A stretch of DNA of 64,000 nucleotides from Bacteroidales bacterium (GCA_014800685.1 JAAVFQ010000021.1:1-64000); one strand, 5' to 3'. Counted from the first letter of the stretch, positions 42,120 through 52,805 are shown. The notes: a model not told the origin generated them from the letters alone. A program made the numbers and translations.

Positions 42120-44243
42120 TTATTTAAGTAAATCTACACGACCTTGAACTTCGGAAAGAACGTTCTTGGCGATTGATGATGATACTTCTGCGTAGTGGCT
42201 GAAGGTCATAGTTGAAGTGGCACGACCTGAAGTGATGGTACGGAGCGCAGTCACGTAACCGAACATTTCAGCGAGGGGAGCCTTAGCCTTCACGATGCGG
42301 GCACCTGAACGGCTGGTCTCCATACCTTCTACCTGACCGCGGCGCTTGTTAAGGTCGCCGATTACGTCACCCATAGACTCTTCAGGAGTTACGACCTCTA
42401 TCTTCATGATAGGCTCAAGGAGGACGGGGCCTGCCTTTTCAGAACCCTTCTTGAACGCCTGGATAGCGCAGAGCTCGAATGAGAGCTGGTCAGAGTCGAC
42501 GGGGTGGAAGCTACCATCGAGAAGAGTTACTTTAAGACGCTCAACGGGATAGCCAGCGAGCACGCCATTCTTCATAGCGGTCTGGAAGCCCTTCTGAACA
42601 GAGGGGATATATTCTTTGGGGACGTTACCACCCTTAACCTCGTCGATAAACTGGAGTGTGCCGTCGAAATCCTCATCAGCGGGCTCGATGCGGACAATGA
42701 TGTCAGCGAACTTACCACGACCACCGGTCTGCTTCTTGAAGACTTCACGAAGCTCTACGGGCTGAGTGATAGCCTCCTTGTAAGTAACCTGAGGACGACC
42801 CTGATTACACTCTACCTTAAACTCACGACGGAGACGGTCGATGATGATGTCGAGGTGAAGCTCACCCATACCGGAGATAACGGTCTGGCCGGTCTCTTCG
42901 TTGGTTTCCACACGGAAAGTGGGGTCTTCTTCAGCAAGTTTCTGAAGGCCGACGCCGAGCTTATCGAGGTCTTTCTGAGTTTTGGGTTCAACAGCGATAC
43001 CGATAACGGGATCGGGGAATTCCATAGACTCGAGCACGATGGGAGCATCCTCAGCACAGAGGGTGTCGCCGGTGCGAATGTCCTTGAAGCCCACACCGGC
43101 ACCGATATCTCCACAGCCGATGAATTCTTTAGGATTCTGCTTATTTGAGTGCATCTGGAAGAGGCGAGAGATACGCTCTTTCTTTCCGGAGCGGCTGTTG
43201 AGCACATAGCTTCCGGCAGCCACATCGCCGGAATAAACGCGGAAGAAGCAGAGACGGCCTACATAGGGGTCAGTAGCAATCTTGAATGCGAGGGCACACA
43301 TGGGAGCGTCGCTGCTGGGTTCGCGGGTGAGGATAGTATCGGGATCACCGACAGCGTGACCTTCCACGGCACCTGCATCCTCAGGAGAGGGGAGGTAAGC
43401 GCAGACAGCGTCAAGCAGAGTCTGAACACCCTTATTTTTGAAAGAAGAGCCGCAGATCATGGGGTTGATCTCCATGGCGAGAGTAGCTGTACGGATAGCC
43501 TTACGGATCTCCTCTTCAGTGATAGTAGCGGGATCATCGAAATACTTAGCCATGAGGTCTTCGTCGAATTCGGCGATAGTCTCAAGCATTTTGTCGCGCC
43601 ACTCCTCAGCCTCCTCTACGAGGTTAGCGGGAATTTCTTCAACAGTATATTCAGCACCCATAGTCTCATCATGCCAGAAGATAGCCTTCATGGTGATAAG
43701 GTCTACGACACCCTTGAAAGTTTCCTCAGCGCCGATAGGTATCTGAATGGGGAGGGGGTTGGCACCGAGCACTTCGCGCACCTGGCGAACCACCTCAAAG
43801 AAGTTAGCACCGGAGCGGTCCATCTTATTGACGTAACCGATACGGGGCACGTTATATTTGTCAGCCTGACGCCAAACGGTCTCAGACTGAGGCTCTACGC
43901 CGCCGACGGCGCAGAATGTAGCGACAGCGCCATCAAGGACGCGGAGCGAGCGCTCCACTTCGACAGTAAAGTCGACGTGTCCCGGGGTGTCGATAAGGTT
44001 CATTTTATACTTCTTGCCGTCATAGTTCCAAAAAGTGGTGGTAGCGGCAGAGGTAATAGTGATACCACGCTCCTGCTCCTGCTCCATCCAGTCCATGGTG
44101 GCAGCGCCATCATGCACCTCACCGATTTTGTGAGTCAGACCGGTGTAGAAGAGGATACGCTCGGAAGTAGTGGTCTTACCGGCATCGATGTGAGCCATGA
44201 TACCGATATTGCGAGTAAGTTTAAGATCGTCGTGTTTAGCCAT
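42120..44243 (-). CDS. fusA: Elongation factor G
   Basis: A 707-residue translocase GTPase. G motifs are [24 protein letters not shown] and [10 protein letters not shown]; later domains include [20 protein letters not shown] and the domain [22 protein letters not shown]. Length and position between rpsG and rpsJ are typical. Confidence 0.98.
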   Translation of the reverse strand: MAKHDDLKLTRNIGIMAHIDAGKTTTSERILFYTGLTHKIGEVHDGAATMDWMEQEQERGITITSAATTTFWNYDGKKYKMNLIDTPGHVDFTVEVERSLRVLDGAVATFCAVGGVEPQSETVWRQADKYNVPRIGYVNKMDRSGANFFEVVRQVREVLGANPLPIQIPIGAEETFKGVVDLITMKAIFWHDETMGAEYTVEEIPANLVEEAEEWRDKMLETIAEFDEDLMAKYFDDPATITEEEIRKAIRTATLAMEINPMICGSSFKNKGVQTLLDAVCAYLPSPEDAGAVEGHAVGDPDTILTREPSSDAPMCALAFKIATDPYVGRLCFFRVYSGDVAAGSYVLNSRSGKKERISRLFQMHSNKQNPKEFIGCGDIGAGVGFKDIRTGDTLCAEDAPIVLESMEFPDPVIGIAVEPKTQKDLDKLGVGLQKLAEEDPTFRVETNEETGQTVISGMGELHLDIIIDRLRREFKVECNQGRPQVTYKEAITQPVELREVFKKQTGGRGKFADIIVRIEPADEDFDGTLQFIDEVKGGNVPKEYIPSVQKGFQTAMKNGVLAGYPVERLKVTLLDGSFHPVDSDQLSFELCAIQAFKKGSEKAGPVLLEPIMKIEVVTPEESMGDVIGDLNKRRGQVEGMETSRSGARIVKAKAPLAEMFGYVTALRTITSGRATSTMTFSHYAEVSSSIAKNVLSEVQGRVDLLK

Positions 44244-44256
44244 TTCTCAAGAGTCC

Positions 44257-44733
44257 TTAAAATCTGAAGTGAGCGAAAGCGCGGTTAGCCTCGGCCATGC
44301 GGTGCATATCCTCTTTACGTTTGAAAGCACCACCCTGGTCGTTGTAGGCGTCGACGATTTCAGCTGCGAGTTTGTCAGCCATAGTCTTTCCGCCGCGCTT
44401 GCGAGCGAAGATGATAAGATTTTTCATGGAAATAGATTCCTTGCGGTCAGCACGAATCTCGGTGGGCACCTGGAAAGTGGCGCCACCCACACGGCGAGAC
44501 TTCACCTCCACCTGGGGAGTAACGTTCTCGAGCGCCTTTTTCCAGATTTCGAGAGCGGTTTTCTCCTCGTTGGGGAGTTTGTTTTTTACAGTCTCAAGAG
44601 CCGAATAGAAGATAGTGTAGGCGGTATTCTTTTTACCGTCATACATCAGGTGATTTACGAATTTAGTCACTCTGACGTCATGAAAAACAGGATCCGGAAG
44701 GATCACCCTTTTCTTAGGCTTTGCTTTTCTCAT
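44257..44733 (-). CDS. rpsG: Ribosomal protein S7
   Basis: The true start is the ATG at 44733 ([15 protein letters not shown]), giving the standard 158 residues. The track's 32-residue extension has no S7 counterpart. Segments [20 protein letters not shown] and [20 protein letters not shown] are diagnostic. S7 nucleates the 30S head and in E. coli regulates the str operon. A 202-bp gap lies before rpsL. Confidence 0.97.
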   Translation of the reverse strand: MRKAKPKKRVILPDPVFHDVRVTKFVNHLMYDGKKNTAYTIFYSALETVKNKLPNEEKTALEIWKKALENVTPQVEVKSRRVGGATFQVPTEIRADRKESISMKNLIIFARKRGGKTMADKLAAEIVDAYNDQGGAFKRKEDMHRMAEANRAFAHFRF

Positions 44734-44935
44734 TTGAGTTAGTTTAACGTTTTTGTTTTGGCTGCTTCTGGAATCTTCAACCTCTGCGTGGCGCTGAGAA
44801 AGAGCGCGGGAGCGCGGAAGTTTACTCAACCATTGTGTCGGCGGGAGTCAGACTCCACGACATCTTTAGCAATCAGAAAATCAAAAACTTAGTTGATGAT
44901 TTCAGGGGCGAGCCCCATTGTAAGAAAAAGATTTG

Positions 44936-45319
44936 TTACTTTTTAGCCGCTTTAGGACGTTTTGCACCATATTTGGAGCGACGCTGAGTGCGACCCTGCA
45001 CGCCTGCGGTGTCAAGTGTACCGCGAACGATGTGGTAGCGCACACCGGGGAGGTCTTTTACACGACCGCCGCGCACCATAACGATAGAGTGCTCCTGAAG
45101 GTTGTGACCCTCACCGGGGATATAGGAGTTGACCTCCTTACCATTGGTAAGTCTCACACGAGCCACCTTACGCATAGCCGAGTTAGGCTTTTTGGGGGTG
45201 GTGGTATACACTCTGACACAAACGCCACGACGCTGGGGGCAGGAATCAAGAGCAGGAGATTTGCTCTTTTCCTTGAGAGCGACGCGTCCTTTTCTTACTA
45301 ATTGCTGAATAGTAGGCAT
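44936..45319 (-). CDS. rpsL: Ribosomal protein S12
   Basis: A 127-residue decoding-centre protein: [40 protein letters not shown] and [20 protein letters not shown]. The streptomycin-site lysines KKPNSA and the GGRVKDLPG loop look wild type. It is the first gene of the superoperon. Confidence 0.98.
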   Translation of the reverse strand: MPTIQQLVRKGRVALKEKSKSPALDSCPQRRGVCVRVYTTTPKKPNSAMRKVARVRLTNGKEVNSYIPGEGHNLQEHSIVMVRGGRVKDLPGVRYHIVRGTLDTAGVQGRTQRRSKYGAKRPKAAKK

Positions 45320-45532
45320 TCTTAGTACTTGTTTTTATTTATTTGTGTATGTAAGTTCTTTTCAAGCCGTCAATTTCCGAAACACTCGTCCCCAAAGGAC
45401 ACTCCGGGAGGGAAACCGACATATTTCCAGAGCCAAAATAAAGCTTTAAGCACGCCGAAAAGCAACACCTAAGCGTCTATCAGACAGACACATAGGGGTA
45501 CTTTTCGCCTTACTTTTGCTTTTAAGGCAGTG
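45320..45532 (-). other. rpsL leader region
   Basis: About 200 nt between the promoter and rpsL without a gene. It has short GC-rich elements (CCTTTGGGGAC and CCTCCCGGAGTG on the minus strand) that could fold. No known leader motif was identified. Confidence 0.45.
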
Positions 45533-45564
45533 CAAAGTTACTATTTTTTAGGCTGTTATGCAAA
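45533..45564 (-). promoter_or_regulatory. Main promoter of the ribosomal superoperon
   Basis: TTTG (45561-45564, minus strand), 20 nt, TAACTTTG (45533-45540): a complete Bacteroidota consensus promoter 214 bp upstream of rpsL. Confidence 0.78.
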
Positions 45565-45659
45565 TTTTTCCGCATTTTTTTGACATCAGACCGCGAGAAT
45601 TGAGCTTGCGGATGCTCATCCTATCATTATAAACACCTAATCTCAGTAGTAATTTTTTC

Positions 45660-46862
45660 TTATTTGTAGGAGGAGGCTATTTCAAAGATTCGCTCATAGA
45701 TACGTTTGTCGAGGTCGGTGAGGGTTATATCCCGCCTTGACATCACACGTTCCGCTATCTGATAGAACTTCTTAAGGGGCACATCCTTCATGCCGGCCAC
45801 GGGAGAGCCCTCCAGAAAACTTGGAATGAACGTGCGGGGAAATCCCGCCCCATGAATATTGACCCCTACTCCGAGAACAGTCGCGGTGTTAAACATACAA
45901 TTAATTCCGGCCTTAGAGTGGTCGGCCATGATGAGTCCGCAGAATTGCAAATCTGTTCTCATGAAGGAGTGCGTGGGATAATTCCATACACGCACCTTGG
46001 AATAGTCATTTTTGAGATTTGAAGCATTCACGCCTGCACCTATATTACACCACTCCCCTATCACGGCGTTTCCAAGATATCCATCATGCGCCTTATTGGA
46101 ATATGCGAAGAGAACGACATTATCCACTTCGCCACCCACTTTACAGTAGGGACCGAACGTGGAAGCGCCATACACCTTTGCGCCCATCCTCACCTTAGCG
46201 TTATCGCAGACCGCAAGGGGGCCACGCAAGGCTGCGCCCTCCATCACTACGGCGTCACGCCCGATATATACCGGGCCACCGGTGACATTTATGCTACAAC
46301 CGAGAAGAACGGAACCCTCTTCGATAAAAAGCGAGGGGGTGCCATCCTCAAGAAGAGGATCACCAATAAGCGTACAGTGGGGAGGGAGGGGCTGCGATTC
46401 CCGCCCGGCGACCAGACGGACATAGTCGTCACAAATAGCCTCGCCATTCATCAGGAAAACATCAAAGGGGAAACGCACAGCCTTCACATCGCCGCCATAT
46501 TCAATTTCTGAAAATTCCCCTTTTTCGAAATCCTGACGCGCCCCACGCGCAGCAATGACTCTACCCTCCTTCACCAATGCCTGTCCATGACCGAGGCCGG
46601 ACACAGCCTCTACCAGTGAGGGAGTGGGGAGCACGGCGCCCTCCACGAAGATGGAATCGTCATCATACAGAGGGGCAAACTTTTCTCTGAGATACTCTAC
46701 GGGCAATGCCGAATAGCAGCCCGGCATCATCGCTTCCCACTTTTCGCGGATAGTCACTATGCCTACCCGGAAATCGGATACGGGACGAGTGAAAGAGAGT
46801 GGCAGGAGATTATTGTGAGTATCCTCGGCGTCGAAGAGGATGACATTGATGTGCTTGGCCAT
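45660..46862 (-). CDS. GlmU-like sugar nucleotidyltransferase/acyltransferase
   Basis: From the ATG at 46862 (MAKHINVILFDAED) the protein has 400 residues. The N-terminal half is a degenerate nucleotidyltransferase (LPLSFTRPVSDFRVGIVTIR, the NTP_transf_4 pattern), and the C-terminal half is a left-handed beta helix with hexapeptide repeats (VYIGRDAVVMEGAALRGPLA, NAVIGEWCNIGAGVNASNLK). It resembles the Bacteroidota GlmU-like proteins thought to act in UDP-GlcNAc-type metabolism. The exact substrate is unproven. Confidence 0.83.
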   Translation of the reverse strand: MAKHINVILFDAEDTHNNLLPLSFTRPVSDFRVGIVTIREKWEAMMPGCYSALPVEYLREKFAPLYDDDSIFVEGAVLPTPSLVEAVSGLGHGQALVKEGRVIAARGARQDFEKGEFSEIEYGGDVKAVRFPFDVFLMNGEAICDDYVRLVAGRESQPLPPHCTLIGDPLLEDGTPSLFIEEGSVLLGCSINVTGGPVYIGRDAVVMEGAALRGPLAVCDNAKVRMGAKVYGASTFGPYCKVGGEVDNVVLFAYSNKAHDGYLGNAVIGEWCNIGAGVNASNLKNDYSKVRVWNYPTHSFMRTDLQFCGLIMADHSKAGINCMFNTATVLGVGVNIHGAGFPRTFIPSFLEGSPVAGMKDVPLKKFYQIAERVMSRRDITLTDLDKRIYERIFEIASSYK

Positions 46863-46918
46863 GACAAAAAAAATGGTTGGGAGAGGAGCAAACATTGCTC
46901 ACTTTTATAAAAACAGTG

Positions 46919-46950
46919 CAAAATTAATCAAATTCAGCCATAGCTGCAAA
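46919..46950 (-). promoter_or_regulatory. Promoter of the GlmU-like gene
   Basis: TTTG (46947-46950, minus strand), 20 nt, TAATTTTG (46919-46926): a full consensus match. The predicted start is about 50 nt before the ATG, which supports the start at 46862. Confidence 0.75.
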
Positions 46951-47093
46951 CGATAAAATCGAAAAAAGGCATACGAGGCGCAAAAAAGAATAAGACAGGG
47001 ATGGCAGGATTGGAAATTTTTTGTTAATTTTGTGCGAAGAGAAGGAGAGAAACACTCCTTAACCCATGCAAACAACAAATCAACAATACAAAC

Positions 47094-48887
47094 ATGAAAA
47101 AGAATTTCGACTACTTAACGGAGCTCCGTAAGGTAATGAAAGATAAAGGGATCGATGCCTGCATCATCACCGGCACCGACCCTCACCAGAGCGAAATCCC
47201 CGCACACCACTGGCGCGGACGCGAATGGCTCACCGGGTTTGAGTCCGGCAACGGCACGAATGGCACCGCCGTCATCCTTCAGGACGAGGCTTACTGCTGG
47301 ACCGATTCCCGCTATTTCATCCAAGCCGAAGAACAGCTCAAAGACACCGGTTTCAAGATGATGAAAGAGGATGGGCCGGAGGCAGTCAACCTCATCGACT
47401 GGGTGACCGAGCACCTCAATGCCGGCCAGACAGTCGGCATTGACGGCATGACCTTCTCCATCTCGCTGGCCCAGCGTCTGGAGCAGGAGCTCAACGACAA
47501 CGGCATCAAGCTTGACGACAATTTCCCCCAGTTTGACTATATCTATAAGGAGCGCCCCTCACGCCCCATGAACAAGCTCTTCGTGCACGATGAAGAGATA
47601 GCCGGCGAAAGCGTAGACAGCAAAGTGAGCCGCGTGCTCGCCGAGGTGAAGAGCGAGCTCGCCAACGCCGTCATGCTCTCGGCTCTTGACGATATAGCAT
47701 GGGTGACAAACGTGCGCACGGCCAACGACATCAGCTTCTCACCCGTCTTTGTTTCCTACCTCTATCTCTCAGACTCACAGCGAGTACTCTTCGTAGACCC
47801 GGAAAAGATGACCGCTGAAGTGGCAGCCCACCTAAAGAAATACAACATCGAGATACGCCCCTATATGAGCGTTCTTGACTTTGTGGCAGAGCTTCCCAAA
47901 GAGACCAGACTACTCATGGATCCGGCCAAAACGTCACGCGGGATGTACGACAAATTAGGATGCACACCCGTCTTCGGCGGCAGCGGCATAGCCAAGCTCA
48001 AGAGCCTGAAGAACGCCACTCAGCTCAAAAACTGGGAGACAGCCATGGAAAAGGATGGCGTGGCTCTCACCCGCTTCTTCATGATGGTAGAGAAAGAGTA
48101 TCCTACCGGCAAGCTCACCGAAGTAGAACTCGGCAAACGACTCCGCGCCTTCCGCCTGGCCGACCCGAGCTGCGTCGATGAGAGCTTCGCTCCTATCCTG
48201 GGATGGAACGCTCACGGCGCAATCGTGCACTATGAAGCCACAGAAGAGACAGATGTCACCATCGAAGGCAACGGCCTGCTCCTCGTAGACTCAGGCGGCC
48301 AGTACACATACGGCACCACAGACATCACGCGCACCGTTGCCCTCGGGGAGCCCACGGCAGAAGAGAAACATGACTTCACCCTCGTCATGAAAGGCCACAT
48401 CGCACTCGCAAAAGCCGTCTTCCCCGAAGGCACCACCGGCCACCAGCTTGACGTTCTGGCCCGCCAGTTTCTTTGGGCCGAAGGGAAAGCCTATTATCAC
48501 GGCACAGGCCACGGCGTAGGATTCTTCATCAACTGCCACGAAGGCCCGCAGAGCATCCGACTAAATGCCAATCCCACCCCCCTTGAACCCGGAATGGTAT
48601 GCAGCGACGAGCCCGGCATTTATTATGAAGGTCGCTTTGGCATCCGCTGCGAGAACCTCATCATCACCGAGCCTGCCCTGCAGACAGAATTCGGCCGATT
48701 CTTCCACTTCAAGAATCTGACCCTCTTCCCCTTCGATCTGAAACTCTTCGAGACCGCCATCATGACAGATGATGAAATCAGCTGGCTCAACAACTATCAC
48801 GAGGAAGTGCGCAACCGCCTCACCCCCCTCCTGACCCCCGAAGAGCAGGAATGGCTTAAAGAGAAAACCCGTCCTCTCTCAAGATAA
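47094..48887 (+). CDS. pepP: Xaa-Pro aminopeptidase (M24B)
   Basis: A 597-residue aminopeptidase P of the long, three-domain type. Two creatinase-like N-terminal domains precede the pita-bread catalytic domain, with metal ligands in LVDSGGQYTYGTTDITRTV (two Asp), HGTGHGVGFFINCHEGP (His), SDEPGIYYEGRFGIRCEN (Glu) and the last Glu in that segment. It removes an N-terminal residue before proline. A TAATTTTG box at 47025 may be its promoter, without a clear -33 element. Confidence 0.96.
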   Translation: MKKNFDYLTELRKVMKDKGIDACIITGTDPHQSEIPAHHWRGREWLTGFESGNGTNGTAVILQDEAYCWTDSRYFIQAEEQLKDTGFKMMKEDGPEAVNLIDWVTEHLNAGQTVGIDGMTFSISLAQRLEQELNDNGIKLDDNFPQFDYIYKERPSRPMNKLFVHDEEIAGESVDSKVSRVLAEVKSELANAVMLSALDDIAWVTNVRTANDISFSPVFVSYLYLSDSQRVLFVDPEKMTAEVAAHLKKYNIEIRPYMSVLDFVAELPKETRLLMDPAKTSRGMYDKLGCTPVFGGSGIAKLKSLKNATQLKNWETAMEKDGVALTRFFMMVEKEYPTGKLTEVELGKRLRAFRLADPSCVDESFAPILGWNAHGAIVHYEATEETDVTIEGNGLLLVDSGGQYTYGTTDITRTVALGEPTAEEKHDFTLVMKGHIALAKAVFPEGTTGHQLDVLARQFLWAEGKAYYHGTGHGVGFFINCHEGPQSIRLNANPTPLEPGMVCSDEPGIYYEGRFGIRCENLIITEPALQTEFGRFFHFKNLTLFPFDLKLFETAIMTDDEISWLNNYHEEVRNRLTPLLTPEEQEWLKEKTRPLSR

Positions 48888-48968
48888 GCAGTAAGACGTA
48901 AGCAAGTGAGAATCCCACAGAGGCCTTCTCACTTGCTTACCTTCATTTCACACAATATAAAATAAGAA

Positions 48969-49511
48969 ATGGCAGTAGTAAGACCTTTACTTGGGTTCAC
49001 CCCCAAAATCGGAAAGAATTGCTTCCTCGCAGAGACAGCGGTAGTGGTAGGAGACGTAGTTATGGGAGACGACTGCAGCGTATGGTATAATGCAGTACTA
49101 CGCGGCGACGTCAACAGCATACGCATCGGCAATCGCGTCAACATCCAGGACGGCAGCGTGCTTCACACCTTATATAAGAAATCCACAATAGAAATAGGCA
49201 ACGACGTCTCCATCGGCCACAACGTGGTCATACACGGGGCCAAAATCCGGGACTATGCCCTGATCGGCATGGGCTCGATAGTAATGGATGATGCCGAAGT
49301 GGGCGAAGGCGCACTGGTAGCAGCAGGCTCAGTGGTGTTAAGCCGCACGAAGATAGGTGCACACGAAATGTGGGCCGGCGCACCGGCAAAATTCGTGAAG
49401 ATGGTAGAGCCGGAAAAGGCCAAAGAGATGAACATCAAGATAGCCAAAAACTATCTCATGTACTCCAAATGGTACGATTTCGGACACGAGCCGGAAGAGG
49501 GCGAGCGCTAA
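48969..49511 (+). CDS. Gamma-carbonic anhydrase-like protein
   Basis: A 180-residue left-handed beta-helix protein. The zinc-binding histidines are visible in NIQDGSVLHT and SIGHNVVIHG, and the RGDVNSIRIGNRV repeat is typical of the YrdA/CaiE/gamma-CA group. It may act as a carbonic anhydrase; many close homologues show little activity. It lies 81 bp after pepP. Confidence 0.9.
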   Translation: MAVVRPLLGFTPKIGKNCFLAETAVVVGDVVMGDDCSVWYNAVLRGDVNSIRIGNRVNIQDGSVLHTLYKKSTIEIGNDVSIGHNVVIHGAKIRDYALIGMGSIVMDDAEVGEGALVAAGSVVLSRTKIGAHEMWAGAPAKFVKMVEPEKAKEMNIKIAKNYLMYSKWYDFGHEPEEGER

Positions 49512-49547
49512 AAAATGCAGAATTTTTGTTAAAAACGACGCGAAAAT

Positions 49548-49578
49548 TTTGCAATTAGGAGTTTATTATGTAATTTTG
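49548..49578 (+). promoter_or_regulatory. Promoter of rpsU
   Basis: TTTG (49548-49551), 19 nt, TAATTTTG (49571-49578). The predicted leader to the ATG at 49665 is about 80 nt. Confidence 0.7.
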
Positions 49579-49664
49579 CACCGCTCAAACAGTATAAGCT
49601 CAGAGAGCCGAACTGTCAAAGCGCAACGATAATTAAAGAAATAACAACAAAAAGACAAGAAATA

Positions 49665-49856
49665 ATGATAATTGTACCCGTAAAAGAAGGCGAAAACATT
49701 GAACGCGCACTCAAAAAATTCAAGCGCAAATTCGAGAAAACCGGCGTAATCAAAGAGTTGAGAAGCCGTCAGGCATTCCAGAAGCCGAGCGTGACCAACC
49801 GCAAGAAGATGGCCAAGGCTATCTACGTGCAGCAGCTTCGTCAGGCAGAGCAGTAA
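49665..49856 (+). CDS. rpsU: Ribosomal protein S21
   Basis: A 63-residue basic small-subunit protein: MIIVPVKEGENIERALKKFK, then FEKTGVIKELRSRQAFQKPS. In Bacteroidota S21 helps shield the anti-Shine-Dalgarno region of 16S rRNA. It is monocistronic here. Confidence 0.96.
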   Translation: MIIVPVKEGENIERALKKFKRKFEKTGVIKELRSRQAFQKPSVTNRKKMAKAIYVQQLRQAEQ

Positions 49857-50113
49857 TCAGCCGATATTGACCGGGCGCCGACTTTCTACAGGCCCCACGC
49901 ACAGACCTTGCCGGGGCATAGCCTCTGCAAGGCTTTTGTGCATGACGGTCGATGTAGGATTGCGGCAGGTGAATGGCTGACAGTATTCATTCACACCCTC
50001 TTCTTGATTCACACCGTCTTCATGCCCTTACGCTCCGCACCCTCTTCATGCCCTTTCGCTCCGACGAATGCGATCTATCCAGCTAATACCAGGTTAATCG
50101 GTTATAGTCGGTT

Positions 50114-50512
50114 GTGGAGGAGATATGTCACCTAAAAGGAAATAGTGAATCTGTATATACAAGAGTGCAGATCCTATCCGGTGGATTCAAAATAAAACCG
50201 GAAGACTTCCACAATGAGTCAGTCTCCCGGAGTCGGGGTACAAGCCATACCTCACAAGAGGCTGGGTCAATTACCGATGCAAAGTTCCAAAAACTCTTCG
50301 GATTAAACAGGAAAACGCCGCAGGAAATCGCTATCGAACGCCACGCTAAGTGAGATGCCGGAGCAATACAGCAGGCATGGAACGCTCGCAGGATTGCAAA
50401 CATCGAAAAGAGTATCAAGACCGGACTCCTCCCCAAAGAGGTTATCAGCGGTCTATCATCTCTGCCACAAAATGAGTTTGATGCTCGGATTGGATCCCTT
50501 ATTGGCATTTAG
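50114..50512 (+). pseudogene. Degenerate gene fragment with an in-frame TGA
   Basis: The track lists a 79-residue ORF ending at a TGA (50351-50353). The same frame then reads 52 more codons to a TAG at 50512, and this second part (AIQQAWNARRIANIEKSIKT, GLLPKEVISGLSSLPQNEFD) looks like real protein. The first part ends in ITDAKFQKLFGLNRKTPQE. The combined C-terminal stretch looks like a decayed gene, perhaps from a mobile element. I do not recognise the family and the true N-terminus is unclear. Confidence 0.45.
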
Positions 50513-50960
50513 CTTCAGTTGCATATACGAGCGGCCTATTATCTGTTTAGCGCTAAATTCGGGTTATCCGATTAAGCTCCCATATCTGAGCTATCGGATA
50601 TCAGTTACACCTCGTATTCGAGCTAACGGTTATCGCTTTTGCTATATATGCGCACTGTAATTGCTGCTATCAGGCCAACAACTGTCTTACAGGCAATTTA
50701 GGATGCACCGGGAAGATTCCGACAGGTTAAAAATGCACAGGCTTCAAAATAATTCTGATAGACAATCCTATTCCCGGAGATGCTTTAAATTAAGGGTGTG
50801 TTTATTTTAAAAGCAAATTAAACATTAGATTAATGTGTTTTTAAATTTGATTTCATCACAAAGGATTTTTTGTGGTAAAATCATTTTAAAGTAATAACAC
50901 TCTAAGCAAGCGAGACATTTGGAGAGTCTCCCCCGAGCTGATTAGCATAAAACTCTATCA
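50513..50960. other. Intergenic region upstream of the Xer gene
   Basis: No gene is visible. It contains an inverted repeat TATCCGATTAAGCT (50565-50578) with AGCTATCGGATA (50589-50600), and a longer AT-rich hairpin at about 50849-50882 built from GATTT...CACAAA and TTTGTG...AAATC. Both might be terminators or recombination remnants. Confidence 0.45.
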
Positions 50961-51899
50961 ATGCCGAAAGAATATCTCATAGAATTTGAAGACTATATGA
51001 GGTTTGAATGTCACTATTCCGACCTCACCATTCAGGCCTATATCAAAGACTGTCAGAGCTTCAAGGCATTCCTCAGCCAGAAGGGGGATTGCGATGGCGA
51101 CTTGGACTGGCTCAGCATAAAGCGAAGCGATGTGCGCGCCTTCATCAAGCGACTGATGACAATGAACCGGGCAGCCACCTCCGTGCGCCGTCATATTCAG
51201 TCGCTCAGAGCATTCTTCAAATTTCTTATGAAGCGAGGTCTGCTGAAGTCCAACCCCGCCAGCGATGTCAGTCTCCCCAAAAAGAACAAGCCGCTCCCTA
51301 AAGTGGTAAGACCCGAAGAGATGGAATCTGTGCTTGACGAGAGTCTTGTGGACACCACAAATCTGGAGTCAGTAAGAGATCATCTCATCATCAACCTCTT
51401 CTACTCGCTCGGTCTGAGGCGCAACGAGATAGTGGTGATGAATGAAGAGGACGTCAATTTGGGCGGAGGACGCCTCAAAGTAAATGGCAAGAGACAGCGC
51501 CAAAGAGTATTGCCACTCCCACCCCCCTTAGCCGATGAGCTCAGGAGCTATCTGAGGCTACTCGCGGCAGAGATTCCGGAACGGACACCCGACTTTACGG
51601 GCGCTCATCCACTCTTCCTCAATAGAAACCGGCGCATCACCGAGGGAGTAGTCCACAGAATAGTGAAGCGGGCGCTTGAGGGCACTACATCAGAAAAGAG
51701 GAGTCCACACGTGCTTCGCCATTCTTTTGCCACGGCGATGCTCAATAACGGCGCCGACCTCAATAGCGTAAAAGAGATGCTCGGACACGCTTCGCTGGCC
51801 ACAACGCAGATATATACGCATCTGACCACTTCAGACCTCATGTCAGCCTATCGCAACGCTCACCCCAGGAGTATGCGAAAAAAGGGGGATGAGACCTGA
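50961..51899 (+). CDS. Xer-type tyrosine recombinase
   Basis: A 312-residue recombinase of XerC/XerD size, with no arm-binding domain. The catalytic set is complete: SLGLRRNEIVVMNEEDV (first Arg), SPHVLRHSFATAMLNNGADL (His-x-x-Arg-His), LGHASLATTQIYTHLT (His and the Tyr nucleophile). It most likely resolves chromosome dimers. Which of the two Xer proteins it is cannot be decided. Confidence 0.92.
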   Translation: MPKEYLIEFEDYMRFECHYSDLTIQAYIKDCQSFKAFLSQKGDCDGDLDWLSIKRSDVRAFIKRLMTMNRAATSVRRHIQSLRAFFKFLMKRGLLKSNPASDVSLPKKNKPLPKVVRPEEMESVLDESLVDTTNLESVRDHLIINLFYSLGLRRNEIVVMNEEDVNLGGGRLKVNGKRQRQRVLPLPPPLADELRSYLRLLAAEIPERTPDFTGAHPLFLNRNRRITEGVVHRIVKRALEGTTSEKRSPHVLRHSFATAMLNNGADLNSVKEMLGHASLATTQIYTHLTTSDLMSAYRNAHPRSMRKKGDET

Positions 51900-52039
51900 A
51901 AAACAGCGTGGACAACATCAAAAAATCACACTTAAATGAGCAAATCCGGCTTTAGATTTGTTAAAGATTAAAGCGAACGTCCCAATCAGGCCTCTCCCGC
52001 AAACGCGCGCTTACTTTTAACCACCTAAAGCACAACATT

Positions 52040-52336
52040 ATGAACACTATCATCAACGCCATCCACTTCGACATCACAGAGAAACTGACAGCCTTTGTCA
52101 ATAAGAAGATCGAGAAATTAGCCCGCCGCTGCGATTTCGTCACCGATGCTGAGATTAATCTCCGCGTGGTAAAGCCTGAAACAGCTCTCAACAAGGAGGC
52201 AGCCATAAAGCTCATCATCCCCGGCACCAACGACCTTTTCGCATCAAAGGTAGCCGACAACTTCGAAGAGGCTGTAGACCTCTGCATAGCCGCTCTTGAG
52301 CCTCAGCTGGAGCGTATCAAAGAGAAAAAACAGTAA
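52040..52336 (+). CDS. hpf: Ribosome hibernation-promoting factor, short form
   Basis: A 98-residue HPF/RaiA-type protein: FDITEKLTAFVNKKIEKLAR, then EINLRVVKPETALNKEAAIK and DNFEEAVDLCIAALEPQLER. Without a C-terminal dimerisation domain it is the short type. It overlaps the ketoisomerase gene by one base, an odd pairing. Confidence 0.92.
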   Translation: MNTIINAIHFDITEKLTAFVNKKIEKLARRCDFVTDAEINLRVVKPETALNKEAAIKLIIPGTNDLFASKVADNFEEAVDLCIAALEPQLERIKEKKQ

Positions 52337-52755
52337 TGGGACTACTTGACAAAGTCAGACAGTTCGAATTTTCGAAAATATGCGACCCACGTGGCAACCT
52401 CTCTTTCATAGAGGGAGGCTGCCATGTGCCGTTTGCCATTAAGCGGGTTTTCTACATTTATGATGTCCCCGGCGGCGAAACCCGCGGCGGCCATGCCCAT
52501 TATGAAAACACGACTGTGCTCATAGCCCTCTCCGGCTCTTTCGATCTCCACCTCACCGACGGTAAAGAGGAGATTATCATCCCTATGAACCGTTCCAATA
52601 AGGGGGTGCTCATTCCACCGGGAGTCTGGGATTCGATGCATAATTTCACCACCGGCACCGTTTGCCTCGCGCTCTGCTCTCACCACTACGAAGAGGAGGA
52701 CTACATCCGCGATTTCGAAGAGTATCAGGAGTATGTCAAAAGTCTCAAAGCCTGA
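52336..52755 (+). CDS. dTDP-sugar 3,4-ketoisomerase (FdtA/QdtA-like cupin)
   Basis: A 139-residue WxcM/FdtA-type cupin. The active-site region is GGETRGGHAHYENTTVLIAL (two His) and the fold continues with GSFDLHLTDGKEEIIIPMNR and LIPPGVWDSMHNFTTG. These enzymes convert dTDP-4-keto-6-deoxyglucose to a 3-keto isomer. The next gene is a matching sugar aminotransferase, which supports the assignment. Confidence 0.85.
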   Translation: MGLLDKVRQFEFSKICDPRGNLSFIEGGCHVPFAIKRVFYIYDVPGGETRGGHAHYENTTVLIALSGSFDLHLTDGKEEIIIPMNRSNKGVLIPPGVWDSMHNFTTGTVCLALCSHHYEEEDYIRDFEEYQEYVKSLKA

Positions 52756-52805
52756 CTCTCACGGCCATTCACCACGGAAATATTAAAACCTCATTCGCTA
52801 AATCC

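Noticed and set aside
42504-44267. Long forward ORFs (214 and 372 aa) over fusA
   Set aside because: They are antisense shadows of EF-G, caused by its codon bias; composition is rich in Ser, Asp, Glu and Gly without motifs.
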